Part shown: one piece after another, positions 42,775 through 53,807 of the stretch
Layout: each line of letters begins with the position of its first letter
Position numbering within the stretch: position 1 is the first letter of the stretch
Assembly: GCF_948329515.1 (NCBI RefSeq)
Contig: NZ_CAOJCN010000012.1
Location: 62,001 to 126,000, forward strand
DNA: 64,000 nucleotides
Direction of reading: 5' to 3'
From: Cohnella rhizoplanae
Lineage (GTDB): Bacteria > Bacillota > Bacilli > Paenibacillales > Paenibacillaceae
The notes under the pieces: model-generated
Told to the model about the DNA's origin: nothing
Database searches by the model: none
What the model saw: the letters and a program-made list of their open reading frames with translations, nothing else
Position numbers and translations under genes: made by a program

Positions 42775-43914
42775 ATGTATTTGCGTACGGATACCGTGCC
42801 GGTCCGCGTCGGCAATCTGACGATCGGCGGCAACAATCAGGTCGTGCTGCAGAGCATGTGCACGACGAAGACTGCCGACGTCGCGGCCACGGTGGCGGAG
42901 ATCAAGCGTCTCGAGGAAGCCGGCTGCCAGATCGTCCGCGTCACGGTGAACAATAAGGAAGCGGCCGAGGCGATCAAGGAGATCAAGAAGCAGATCAGCA
43001 TTCCGCTCGTCGCCGACATTCACTTCGATTATAGGCTCGCGCTGCTGGCCATCGAGAACGGCATCGACAAGGTCCGGATCAATCCGGGCAACATCGGCCG
43101 CCGGGAGAAGGTAGAGGCCGTCGTCAAGGCATGCAAGGACAAAGGCATTCCGATCCGCATCGGCGTCAATGCCGGCTCGCTGGAGAACCACCTGCTCGAG
43201 AAATACGGCTACCCGACCGCCGACGCGATGGTGGAGAGCGCGTTATTTCATATCGGCATTCTCGAAGAGCTGGACTTTCACGACATCATCGTTTCTCTTA
43301 AAGCATCCGACGTTCCGATGGCGATCGAGGCCTATACCAAGGCGGCGGAAGTCATTAAATATCCGCTGCACCTGGGCATTACCGAGGCGGGCACGCTTTT
43401 CTCCGGTACGGTCAAGAGCGCGGCGGGACTCGGCGTGCTGCTGAACGCCGGCATCGGCAATACGATGCGCATCTCGCTCAGCGCCGACCCGGTCGAAGAG
43501 ATCAAGGTCGCGCGCGAACTGCTCAAGACGTTCGGGCTGATCACGGACGCCCCTACGCTGATCTCCTGTCCGACGTGCGGGCGGCTGGACATCGACTTGT
43601 TCTCCGTGGCTAACGAGGTGGAGGAGTACCTGTCCAAGCTTAAGGTGCCGATTAAGGTATCCGTACTCGGATGCGCGGTCAACGGACCGGGCGAAGCGCG
43701 CGAAGCCGACATCGGAATCGCGGGCGCGCGCGGCGAAGGCATGCTGTTCCGTTACGGCGAGATGATCCGCAAGGTGCCGGAGGCCGAGCTCGTCGGCGAA
43801 TTGAAGAAAGAGATCGACCACATCGCGGCCGTCTACAACGAGACGGGAGAGATTCCGGGGCGCAAGCAGCACCTGCCCAAGCCGGGCATCGCGGCCGGCG
43901 CCAGTATTTCTTGA
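42775..43914 (+). CDS. ispG: 4-hydroxy-3-methylbut-2-enyl diphosphate synthase IspG (flavodoxin-dependent)
   Basis: The 379-residue iron-sulfur enzyme catalyses the sixth step of the MEP isoprenoid pathway (MEcPP to HMBPP). The TIM-barrel half shows VRVGNLTIGGNNQVVLQSM and the C-terminal half carries the [4Fe-4S] ligands C265-x2-C268 and C300 (LGCAVNGPGE, with the Glu ligand after it). I chose the ATG at 42775 ten bases after GGGGAG; earlier in-frame starts lie on or next to the preceding hairpin. It sits between clpX and lonB, unlike in B. subtilis where these are adjacent. Confidence 0.95.
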   Translation: MYLRTDTVPVRVGNLTIGGNNQVVLQSMCTTKTADVAATVAEIKRLEEAGCQIVRVTVNNKEAAEAIKEIKKQISIPLVADIHFDYRLALLAIENGIDKVRINPGNIGRREKVEAVVKACKDKGIPIRIGVNAGSLENHLLEKYGYPTADAMVESALFHIGILEELDFHDIIVSLKASDVPMAIEAYTKAAEVIKYPLHLGITEAGTLFSGTVKSAAGLGVLLNAGIGNTMRISLSADPVEEIKVARELLKTFGLITDAPTLISCPTCGRLDIDLFSVANEVEEYLSKLKVPIKVSVLGCAVNGPGEAREADIGIAGARGEGMLFRYGEMIRKVPEAELVGELKKEIDHIAAVYNETGEIPGRKQHLPKPGIAAGASIS

Positions 43915-43933
43915 ATAAAGACACATACTTGCT

Positions 43934-43967
43934 AGCGCCCTCCCGATTGCGGGGAGGGCGCTGTTCG
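43934..43967 (+). terminator. Terminator after ispG
   Basis: AGCGCCCTCCC pairs with GGGAGGGCGCT across a short loop; the T run is weak (GTTCGTTG). Confidence 0.75.
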
Positions 43968-44064
43968 TTGTCGCATGCATATCCGGCGGTGTAACGTAAC
44001 GCGCGAACGGGTAAAGAATAGAACGCGTCGCCCAATCGCCTCAACCGAAACGGAGGAATGCCGC

Positions 44065-44442
44065 ATGACGAACATGACGACGAACGTGGATTTGAGAGCG
44101 TGCATCGAGACTTGCCTGGCCTGCGCGGAAGCGTGCAACGAATGCTACGACGCTTGTCTGCGAGAAGATGGGATCGACATGATGCGAGACTGCATCCGCC
44201 TGGACAGGGAGTGCGCGGACCTGTGCGCATTCGCGGCGCACGCCATGACGCTGCGCAGCAGTTATTACGCCGAGCTCTGCATGCTCTGCGCGGAAACGTG
44301 CCAGCTGTGCGGCGAGACCTGCGCGAAGCATGAGCACGAGCACTGCAAGCGATGCGCGGAGGCTTGCTTCAAATGCGCCGAGACCTGCTTGGCCATGGTC
44401 CAACGGCTGAGCATGCAGCAGAGGGCTGCGGCTGCCGTCTAA
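44065..44442 (+). CDS. Four-helix-bundle copper-binding protein (Csp/DUF326, YhjQ-like)
   Basis: The 125-residue protein has 19 cysteines, almost all in C-x3-C, C-x2-C and C-x6-C spacings along predicted helices (CIETCLACAEACNECYDAC, CMLCAETCQLCGETC, CKRCAEACFKCAETC). This is the pattern of Csp copper-storage proteins, where the Cys line the core of a four-helix bundle and bind many Cu(I) ions. There is no signal or Tat peptide, so it should be cytosolic, like Csp3. The ATG has CGGAGG upstream; a longer in-frame start adds a non-family N terminus. It is probably monocistronic between ispG and lonB. Confidence 0.9.
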   Translation: MTNMTTNVDLRACIETCLACAEACNECYDACLREDGIDMMRDCIRLDRECADLCAFAAHAMTLRSSYYAELCMLCAETCQLCGETCAKHEHEHCKRCAEACFKCAETCLAMVQRLSMQQRAAAAV

Positions 44443-44635
44443 TCGAATTACGCACTGCGGCGCGTTCGCGACAGAAGGTCCGGCTGCGCTTTTGTCCGTC
44501 GGGCGCCGTCCTTTGCCAACCTCATCCTCGCATGACTATATCCGTCTGCAAACGGGCAATACTATGAATTATGCTGCCAGCTTGCCTGTTGGATGGACAT
44601 GGGGACCCACGACGCTAGTAGAGAGGATGAGGGAT

Positions 44636-46426
44636 ATGGCACTGGGCACCGTTTTGATGCTCGTTCAAGTTTTTTTTGCCGTCGTAATCGGGATTTACTT
44701 TTGGAATCTGCTCCGCAATCAGAAAACGAACAAGACGGCCGTCGACCGGGAGTCGCGCAAGGAGATGGACAAGCTGCGCAAGCTGAGATCCATCACGCTG
44801 ACGAAGCCGCTCTCCGAAAAGACGCGACCCGTCTCGATGAACGATATCGTCGGACAACGCGAAGGGCTGCGCGCGATGAAGGCCGCGCTGTGCAGCGGCA
44901 ATCCCCAGCATGTCATCGTGTACGGTCCCCCGGGCGTCGGCAAGACGGCCGCCGCGCGCGTCGTATTGGAGGAAGCCAAGAAAAATCCTTCGTCACCGTT
45001 CCGCCTCGAGGCGAGATTTACGGAGATCGACGCGACGACCGCCCGCTTCGACGAGCGCGGCATCGCCGACCCGCTGATCGGCTCCGTGCACGATCCGATC
45101 TACCAGGGCGCGGGCGCGATGGGCGTCGCCGGTATCCCGCAGCCCAAGCCGGGCGCGGTGACCAAGGCGCACGGCGGCATTCTGTTCATCGACGAGATCG
45201 GCGAGCTGCACCCGATCCAGATCAACAAGCTGCTGAAGGTGCTCGAGGACCGCAAGGTATTCCTGGAAAGCGCCTATTATCATGCGGAGGATCCGAACAT
45301 TCCGCTCTACATTCATGACATCTTCCAAAACGGGCTGCCCGCGGACTTCAGGCTGGTCGGCGCCACGACTCGTTCGCCGAGCGAGCTGCCGCCCGCGCTG
45401 CGGAGCCGCTGCATGGAGATCTTCTTCAGGCCGCTGCTGCCCGGCGAGATCGGCGAGATCGCGCAGAACGCGATCGCGAAGCTCGGCATGCCGAGCGATC
45501 CCGAGGCGGTGGAAGTCGTCAAGCAATACGCGACCAACGGTCGCGAGGCCGTGAATATGATCCAACTGGCCGCAGGACTCGCGCTGTCGGAGAATCGCCA
45601 GCGAATCGCGGCGTCGGACCTCGAGTGGGTCGTGAACAGCAGCCAACTGCCTCCGCGTCCGGACCGCAAGGTGCCGGATCAGCCCGCGGTCGGCCTCGTC
45701 AACGGCCTGGCCGTGTTCGGTCCGAGCATGGGCACGCTGCTGGAGATCGAGGTCACTTCCATCCCGGCTGTTCCGGGCAAAGGCGTATATACGATCACGG
45801 GCGTCGTGGAGGAAGAAGAGATCGGCGGCGGTCAGCGCACGCTGCGCCGCAAGAGCATGGCGAAGGGCTCCGTCGAGAACGTGCTCACCGTCCTGCGGAC
45901 CTTCGGCCTCAGGCCGGAGAATTACGATCTGCACATCAACTTTCCCGGCGGGACGCCGATCGACGGACCGTCCGCCGGCATCGCCATGGCCGTGGCGATC
46001 GCCTCGGCCATCACCGGCCAGCCTGTGGACAACAAGCTCGCGCTGACCGGCGAGATCAGTATTCACGGTCGGGTCAAGCCTGTCGGCGGCGTGCTGGCCA
46101 AGGTGGAGGCCGCCTTCCAATCGGGCGCGGACACCGTGCTGATTCCGAAGGAAAACTGGCAGGCCATCTTCGAAGGCCTGCAGGGCGTCAAGGTTATACC
46201 GGTCGAGACCGTGGAGGAAGTGTTCGTGCGCGTATTCGGCTCGGCTCCGCTGCGCTTGACGGGCGAGCTCGAGTCAGCCGAGCGGCCGCTGCCGGCCGAC
46301 GGATACGCTGCGGCGGCTCCGTTGTCCATTCTGCACGCCGGCTCCCCCGCGTCGCAGGCGACGCCGGAAGGCGCCCGTCCACCGCTCCATGGGGATGGCA
46401 GACCCGCTCCCGGCGCCGGCATGTAG
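44636..46426 (+). CDS. lonB: ATP-dependent protease LonB
   Basis: The 596-residue sporulation-type Lon has an N-terminal membrane segment (residues ~3-22) instead of the large substrate domain of LonA, then an AAA+ domain with Walker A GPPGVGKT near 97-104 and FIDEIGELHP, and a C-terminal Ser/Lys peptidase with Ser446 (DGPSAG) and Lys489. In B. subtilis LonB acts in the forespore. I chose the ATG at 44636, which has AGAGGA eight bases upstream and matches the known N terminus; ATGs at 44564 and 44627 are in frame. A ~45-residue Ala/Pro-rich tail is longer than in B. subtilis. Confidence 0.94.
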   Translation: MALGTVLMLVQVFFAVVIGIYFWNLLRNQKTNKTAVDRESRKEMDKLRKLRSITLTKPLSEKTRPVSMNDIVGQREGLRAMKAALCSGNPQHVIVYGPPGVGKTAAARVVLEEAKKNPSSPFRLEARFTEIDATTARFDERGIADPLIGSVHDPIYQGAGAMGVAGIPQPKPGAVTKAHGGILFIDEIGELHPIQINKLLKVLEDRKVFLESAYYHAEDPNIPLYIHDIFQNGLPADFRLVGATTRSPSELPPALRSRCMEIFFRPLLPGEIGEIAQNAIAKLGMPSDPEAVEVVKQYATNGREAVNMIQLAAGLALSENRQRIAASDLEWVVNSSQLPPRPDRKVPDQPAVGLVNGLAVFGPSMGTLLEIEVTSIPAVPGKGVYTITGVVEEEEIGGGQRTLRRKSMAKGSVENVLTVLRTFGLRPENYDLHINFPGGTPIDGPSAGIAMAVAIASAITGQPVDNKLALTGEISIHGRVKPVGGVLAKVEAAFQSGADTVLIPKENWQAIFEGLQGVKVIPVETVEEVFVRVFGSAPLRLTGELESAERPLPADGYAAAAPLSILHAGSPASQATPEGARPPLHGDGRPAPGAGM

Positions 46427-46445
46427 CTCCCGAACGCGGGTATCC

Positions 46446-46467
46446 GCGCCGTCCCACGGGGCGGCGC
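46446..46467 (+). terminator. Hairpin after lonB
   Basis: Ten-base-pair stem GCGCCGTCCC / GGGGCGGCGC with a two-base loop. The following T stretch is weak (CTTGTTCG). Confidence 0.5.
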
Positions 46468-46592
46468 CCCTTGTTCGTCCGGCGTCATGCGGGCGATTCG
46501 CATCGTCGCTCTAGCTGCGCCGCCGTCACGTCATCGCGCCGTGCTGCGGCGCTCGCTTAAAGCATCGCCGCGTTATCGGCGCGGGCCGTTTT

Positions 46593-46621
46593 TTGCGGCG
46601 CGCAATTTCTTTTGATACAAT
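46593..46621 (+). promoter_or_regulatory. Candidate promoter of lonA
   Basis: TTGCGG, 17 bases, TACAAT with a TGA extended -10, 88 bases upstream of the lonA start. Confidence 0.5.
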
Positions 46622-46708
46622 GACTACAGGGTTCGCCGCAGGCTTCTGGCGACTCTAACCATACCGGGCCATGCCGTTACCGGCTAGGCTTGAGGAGGTG
46701 CCGTCCTT

Positions 46709-49132
<2,424 letters not shown>

Positions 49133-49151
49133 CGGGAGTGTACCGTTTCAT

Positions 49152-49796
49152 ATGAAGATCAAGTCCAGCGAATTTATCATCAGCGCAGTAGGACCCAAGC
49201 AATATCCCGTTGACGGCTTGCCGGAGATCGCTCTGGCAGGCCGTTCCAACGTCGGCAAGTCTTCGCTGATCAACCGACTGCTGCTCCGGCGCAACCTGGC
49301 CCGCACCAGCTCGCAGCCCGGCAAGACCCAGCAGCTCAATTATTACAAGATTAATGAAGAGATGTACTTCGTGGACGTGCCGGGCTACGGCTATGCCAAG
49401 GTGTCCAAGTCCGAGCGCGAGGCCTGGGGCCGCATGATCGAGAACTATCTGCGCCAGCGCGAGGAGCTTCGTCTCGTCATCCAGCTGATGGATCTTCGGC
49501 ATCCGCCTACCGCGCTCGATATTTCCATGTACGAGTGGCTGTCCCATTACGACATTCCGCTCTGCGTCGTCGGCACCAAAGCCGACAAACTCTCGCGCAA
49601 TCAGGTGGCCAAGCACGGCCGGATCATGCGGGAGACGCTCGGCATGCCGAAGGGCGCGCCTCTCGTTTTGTTTTCATCGGAGACCGGAGAGGGTAGAGAT
49701 GAGTTATGGCGCATAATCGCCCACGCTGCGGATATTCCCGTTGCTTCCCCTTCTGAATCGGAGCATGAACGGCAGGAAACCGAGGATAACGGTTAA
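49152..49796 (+). CDS. ysxC: Ribosome biogenesis GTP-binding protein YsxC/YihA (EngB)
   Basis: The 214-residue GTPase is needed for 50S subunit assembly. G motifs: G1 GRSNVGKSS (residues ~29-37), G3 DVPGYG (~75-80), G4 TKAD (~142-145) and G5 SSETGEG. A short acidic tail ends the protein. It lies 19 bases after lonA with a GGGAGTG site and is probably co-transcribed with it. Confidence 0.96.
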   Translation: MKIKSSEFIISAVGPKQYPVDGLPEIALAGRSNVGKSSLINRLLLRRNLARTSSQPGKTQQLNYYKINEEMYFVDVPGYGYAKVSKSEREAWGRMIENYLRQREELRLVIQLMDLRHPPTALDISMYEWLSHYDIPLCVVGTKADKLSRNQVAKHGRIMRETLGMPKGAPLVLFSSETGEGRDELWRIIAHAADIPVASPSESEHERQETEDNG

Positions 49797-49949
49797 TTGT
49801 ACGGCTCAATGCCGGGAGGAATCGATTTTTACGGCTTTTTTCGGCTAAATCGGGTTTTCTTCGGAAGATGAGATCGATCCGGATGTCGTATAATTAAGAA
49901 GGCAAGGAATCATCACCTTCGTGAACAAAATGGAATTGAGGAGATTTTT

Positions 49950-50540
49950 ATGGCTAAGCGGGTAGCCACAGAGTATGTAAACGCCAGTCTGACATTGACA
50001 GAAGCCGAGATGCGAAGCCTAACCTCCCTATGCGGAACGCAGCAGCTGCGCCAGCAAGTTTTTGTGCTGGAGAACGGCAACCAAGAAATGGTTCTAGAAG
50101 ACGAAGCTGGCGGCGAGACGATCCGTTTAACCTTTGAGCGTCACGGCGGCCGCTACCGTTGCTCTTTATCCTGCAGAGTCGTCCAGCCCGGTCTCACCGA
50201 CGCGCTGCGCAAATTGGTGTCCTCGTTCAAGGGGGATGCCGTCGTCAATCGGATTTATCCCGGTTTTACGATGGTTTATCATTATTTAGGCGGCAAGGTC
50301 GTGCGCATCGTCGAGTGCAAGGAAGACGCGATCCGCACCGTATTCGAGCATACTAGCGCATTATCCGAGATGGAGTCCCGCTACAAGCTGTGCGCGGTCG
50401 AGGATGAGATCGCGATCGTCAGGAGAGCCGTCAACGAGCTGCTCGACCTGCGCAACGCGCGGACGGACGCGGCCGACATCGCGGAGATCGACGAGCGTCT
50501 GCGGCATCACAGCCGGCTGCTGTTCGCGCTTGAAGCTTAA
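49950..50540 (+). CDS. Conserved-looking hypothetical protein, 196 aa
   Basis: I do not recognise this gene. The 196-residue product has an N-terminal beta-rich region (~35-110; VVNRIYPGFTMVYHYLGGKVVRIVE) and a C-terminal helical hairpin rich in Asp, Glu and Arg (~140-196). It has four Cys, no signal peptide and no membrane segment. GAGGAG lies upstream of the ATG and a TATAAT at 49889 may belong to its promoter. It is monocistronic, with a clear terminator, between ysxC and speD. The fold suggests a small binding protein, but no function can be given. Confidence 0.7.
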   Translation: MAKRVATEYVNASLTLTEAEMRSLTSLCGTQQLRQQVFVLENGNQEMVLEDEAGGETIRLTFERHGGRYRCSLSCRVVQPGLTDALRKLVSSFKGDAVVNRIYPGFTMVYHYLGGKVVRIVECKEDAIRTVFEHTSALSEMESRYKLCAVEDEIAIVRRAVNELLDLRNARTDAADIAEIDERLRHHSRLLFALEA

Positions 50541-50564
50541 TCCTACTATACGAATCCCCTGAAG

Positions 50565-50593
50565 AACCTGCCTCCTCTGAAGGCGGGTTTTTT
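50565..50593 (+). terminator. Rho-independent terminator
   Basis: AACCTGCCT pairs with AGGCGGGTT (one G-T pair), followed by a run of six T. Confidence 0.88.
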
Positions 50594-50642
50594 ATTATTA
50601 TGGTCTGCGCGTCCGTTGGGGCGAAAGTCGCTAAAAAAGTAG

Positions 50643-50671
50643 TTGCAATTCAACCCGATAGATGTTATTTT
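50643..50671 (+). promoter_or_regulatory. Candidate promoter of speD
   Basis: TTGCAA, 17 bases, TATTTT. This would give a leader of about 140 bases. An alternative TTGACA at 50680 lacks a matching -10. Confidence 0.35.
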
Positions 50672-50691
50672 TAGTTTCGTTGACAAAACAA

Positions 50692-50800
50692 TAGGAACCA
50701 GGATTCACTCAGGAATGGAATGCGATTGTTCTGCAGATTCCCTCGAGAAGTGAATGACGTAGGTCCTAGCGGATGAAATCAGCTTCACATTTTATTCCTA
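50692..50800 (+). promoter_or_regulatory. Structured 5' leader of speD
   Basis: Three nested pairings are visible: AGGAACC (50693) with GGTCCT (50762), ATTCACT (50703-50709) with AGTGAAT (50749-50755), and GGAAT (50712-50716) with ATTCC (50737-50741). TAGGAA (50692) can instead pair with TTCCTA (50795-50800), which abuts the speD ribosome binding site. It resembles no leader class I know. Confidence 0.45.
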
Positions 50801-50818
50801 GGAAGGGGGAACCGAACA

Positions 50819-51217
50819 GTGGAATACTCTACTTTCGGACGGCACGTTGCGGTTGATACCTGGGGGGTCGATTTCGATCTTCTGAACAGCGCTGAACTTC
50901 TCCAATCGCACATGGTGGAGGCAGCCGAAGCTTGCGGAGCAACCGTTCTCTCGGTTCAAGCCAAACAATTCGAGCCGCAGGGCGCGACGGTTCTCGTTAT
51001 GCTGTCGGAGAGCCATCTCTCCATTCACACGTATCCTGAGCGGGGTTTTGCCGCGATCGACTGCTACACTTGCGGCGAGACGGTCGATCCGCAGCTCGCG
51101 ATCGACTACATGGTCAATGTACTGAAGCCTAAGAGCACTTACGCCAAGAAGCTCATTCGCGGCGTCGGCGAGATGCAGGTCGAAGAACCGGCTATCAAGC
51201 AAGCCGAATTGGTGTAA
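50819..51217 (+). CDS. speD: S-adenosylmethionine decarboxylase proenzyme
   Basis: The 132-residue class 1B AdoMet decarboxylase supplies aminopropyl groups for spermidine. The chain cleaves itself at LSES-HLSIHTYPE, converting Ser65 to the pyruvoyl cofactor; the proton-donating His and Cys (CYTCGE near 81-86) are present. The start is GTG following GGAAGGGGGAACC. It is preceded by a structured leader and followed by a strong terminator, so it is transcribed alone. Confidence 0.95.
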   Translation: MEYSTFGRHVAVDTWGVDFDLLNSAELLQSHMVEAAEACGATVLSVQAKQFEPQGATVLVMLSESHLSIHTYPERGFAAIDCYTCGETVDPQLAIDYMVNVLKPKSTYAKKLIRGVGEMQVEEPAIKQAELV

Positions 51218-51256
51218 GAGTAGTAGAGCGACTAACAGACGACGATCAAGCATGTT

Positions 51257-51287
51257 AGCCATGGGGCCGTGACCCCATGGCTTTTTA
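51257..51287 (+). terminator. Rho-independent terminator after speD
   Basis: Perfect ten-base arms AGCCATGGGG / CCCCATGGCT with a six-base loop, then five T. Confidence 0.95.
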
Positions 51288-51411
51288 AATGCAATCGCAC
51301 GAGTCCGCGGCGAGAATAGAATATGGAATTAACGTCGACAATAGGCAGTATCCGAATCGACGGGATGTCGCAAAATCTTCATCAAATCTTCAAGGCCGGC
51401 ACGCCAGGCTG

Positions 51412-51420
51412 TGCTATAAT
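51412..51420 (+). promoter_or_regulatory. Extended -10 promoter of the hem operon
   Basis: TGCTATAAT, consensus extended -10, 83 bases before the hemA start, with no good -35. Confidence 0.55.
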
Positions 51421-51502
51421 ATATGCTAGTTAGCGGACAGGCCGGGCGCGCTTGTTCCCACGTATGAAGCGTCATGACCTCAGGAAAGGCAGGTGAAGTC
51501 CC

Positions 51503-52921
51503 GTGCATCTGATCGTCGTCGGTTTGAATTACAAGACGGCCCCGGTAGAAGTCCGGGAACGCTTCGCGATTCCGGACGAGGAATTGCCGCTGGCGCTCGA
51601 TGCCCTGAAGGCCACAACGGGCATTCTGGAATGCGTCGTCGTCGCGACCTGCAACCGCACCGAACTGTACGCGGTGGTCGACCGCCACACGCTGTGCGGA
51701 CATTATATCAGAACCTTTATGGAGCAGTGGTTTAATCTGCCCCGCGAGATGTTTAACCGGCATCTGTACATGTACGAGGACGACCTGGCTAACCGTCACC
51801 TGTTCCGCGTCGCCTGCGGCCTCGATTCGATGGTCATCGGCGAGACGCAGATTCTCGGACAGGTGCGGGACGCCTTCTTCCTCGCTCGCGACCGCAAGGC
51901 GACGGGCACGCTGCTGAACAGGCTGTTCCAGCAAGCGATCACGGTCGCCAAGCGCGCGCATACCGAGACGTCGATCGGAGAGAGCGCCGTCTCGGTCAGC
52001 TATGCCGCGGTCGAACTGGGCAAGCGGATCTTCGGCCGCTTCGACGACAAGAAGGTCATGATCCTCGGCGCGGGCAAGATGAGCGAGCTTACGGCCCAGC
52101 ATCTGACCGCTGGCGGCGCGAAGGAAGTCTACGTCGTGAACCGCACGCTGTCGCGCGCCGAAGAGCTCGCAGGCAAGATGGGCGGCAAGGCGATGGCGAT
52201 GGACGAGGCGCTGCACCGGCTGGGCGAGGCGGACATCGTCATCAGCAGCACGGGCGCGCAGCGCTTCGTTCTGGACCGGGGCGTCGTGGAGCGGGCGATG
52301 AAGAGCCGCAAGAAGAGGCCGCTCTTTCTGATCGATATCGCGGTCCCGCGAGACATCGATCCCGCATGCGGCGATCTCCCGGGCGTCTACCTGTACGACA
52401 TCGACGATCTCGAGGGGATCGTGGAGAGCAACCTGGAAAAGCGCAGGCAGGAGACGGCGGCGATCGACGTCATGATCGACGCCGAGATCGAGTCCTACCG
52501 GCAGTGGTACGCGACCTTGGGCGTCAGCCCGCTCATCCGCGGGCTGCAGGAGAAGGCTGCAACCATCCACGAGGAGACGTTGGACAGCTTGCTGCGCAAG
52601 CTGCCCGAGCTCGACGAGCGGCAGGTCAAGGTGATCCGCAAGCTGACCAAGAGCATGGTGACCCAGATGATTCACGACCCGATCTTGCGGGTCAAGGAAC
52701 TGGCCGCCGAGAAGCGCAGCGAAGCTTCGCTCGACCTGTTCGTACAGCTTTTTGCGCTCGAAGAAGAAGTCGCGCGACTCAAGAGCGAGGCGAAGGAAGC
52801 GGAGAAGGCGCGCGTAGCGGGCCAAGCCGCCGCGGCTGCTAGCGCGACGGCGACCGACAAGCAAGCCGCAGCCGCCGAGCCTCAGTCGTTCCTGGCCCAG
52901 CTGGCCGGCGCGCTGCGCTGA
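51503..52921 (+). CDS. hemA: Glutamyl-tRNA reductase
   Basis: The 472-residue enzyme makes glutamate-1-semialdehyde from Glu-tRNA with NADPH, the first committed step of the C5 heme pathway. Catalytic Cys50 lies in TCNRTE; GLDSMVIGETQILGQV and the NADPH-binding LGAGKMSELTAQ follow, then a helical dimerisation domain. The last ~30 residues are an Ala/Thr-rich extension. The start is GTG with AGGTGA upstream. It heads hemA-hemX-(sirohydrochlorin gene)-hemC-cobA/hemD-hemB. Confidence 0.97.
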   Translation: MHLIVVGLNYKTAPVEVRERFAIPDEELPLALDALKATTGILECVVVATCNRTELYAVVDRHTLCGHYIRTFMEQWFNLPREMFNRHLYMYEDDLANRHLFRVACGLDSMVIGETQILGQVRDAFFLARDRKATGTLLNRLFQQAITVAKRAHTETSIGESAVSVSYAAVELGKRIFGRFDDKKVMILGAGKMSELTAQHLTAGGAKEVYVVNRTLSRAEELAGKMGGKAMAMDEALHRLGEADIVISSTGAQRFVLDRGVVERAMKSRKKRPLFLIDIAVPRDIDPACGDLPGVYLYDIDDLEGIVESNLEKRRQETAAIDVMIDAEIESYRQWYATLGVSPLIRGLQEKAATIHEETLDSLLRKLPELDERQVKVIRKLTKSMVTQMIHDPILRVKELAAEKRSEASLDLFVQLFALEEEVARLKSEAKEAEKARVAGQAAAAASATATDKQAAAAEPQSFLAQLAGALR

Positions 52922-52970
52922 CCGGAACGCCGGCCTGGCCGGATTCGAGAGAAGCCGGAGGCGGTGCTGC

Positions 52971-53792
52971 ATGTTAACGAACAATTGGCTGACGGATGCC
53001 ATTATGTATATTTACGCCCTGAGTCTGCTGTTTTTCGTATCGGATGCCGCCTACGGCAACCGAAACGGGAGACGGATCGGCACAGGGCTGCTTGTATTTG
53101 TCTGGGTGCTGCAGACGGGCTTTCTCGTCGACCTGCTCGTCCGCCGTTTTGCGGTTCCCGAGGTGACGCTGCACGATTACGTCTTTTTCGTCTCGTGGCT
53201 GCTAGTCTCCGTCTCGTTCGCCGTGAACCGGATCGTGCGCGCGGAGCTGCTCGTCCTGCTCGTGAACGTCGTTGGGTTCGCCGTGCTCGGACTTAACTTG
53301 ATGGAGCGACCCGGACAAGAGATCTCCCTTGCCCCCTCAGAGGTGGCGAGACGGCTGCTCGTCCTTCACGTCAGCCTGATTACCGTGGCCTTCGCCCTGC
53401 TTACCGTTTCCGCCGTGTGCGGCGCTATGTATCTATTTCTAAGCTATCGGCTGAAAAAGAAGAAATGGGGCAGCGTGATGAACCGGATGCCCAGTCTCGA
53501 GGCGATCGACCGATACGCGTTTCGTTCGGGACTGTTCGGCGTGCCTCTGCTGCTGCTCGCGCTGTCCACGGGAACGGCCGCATTGCTCGTCGACGGCCAT
53601 TACGCCAAGCTGCTGGACGAGAAGGTACTGCTGTCGTTCGTGGCGGGCGCCGTTTATATCTTCTACTTGCTAAGGCGATGGATCGGCAAGGACGACGCGA
53701 GACGGTGCGCGACTTGGAATTTGGTCGGATACGTCCTGCTGGTCCTCGATTTTTTCGCGAATTCGCTCTCTTCCTTTCACCGCTGGCTATAA
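52971..53792 (+). CDS. hemX: HemX-like cytochrome c assembly (CcsA-type) membrane protein
   Basis: The 273-residue protein has about eight membrane helices and the CcsA/HemX layout (the HVSLITVAFALLTVSAVCGAMYL segment and a Trp-containing C-terminal helix end). HemX of B. subtilis limits the amount of HemA; the CcsA likeness suggests heme handling. Second gene of the hem operon, with GGAGG before the ATG, 49 bases after hemA. Confidence 0.9.
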   Translation: MLTNNWLTDAIMYIYALSLLFFVSDAAYGNRNGRRIGTGLLVFVWVLQTGFLVDLLVRRFAVPEVTLHDYVFFVSWLLVSVSFAVNRIVRAELLVLLVNVVGFAVLGLNLMERPGQEISLAPSEVARRLLVLHVSLITVAFALLTVSAVCGAMYLFLSYRLKKKKWGSVMNRMPSLEAIDRYAFRSGLFGVPLLLLALSTGTAALLVDGHYAKLLDEKVLLSFVAGAVYIFYLLRRWIGKDDARRCATWNLVGYVLLVLDFFANSLSSFHRWL

Positions 53793-53807
53793 AAAGGAGG
53801 ATTCGGC

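Noticed and set aside
51483..51503. Cobalamin riboswitch fragment upstream of hemA
   Set aside because: A short GGAAAGGCAGGTGAAGTCC-like stretch recalls part of the B12 leader, but no B12 box or the rest of the fold is present, and it is part of the start region.
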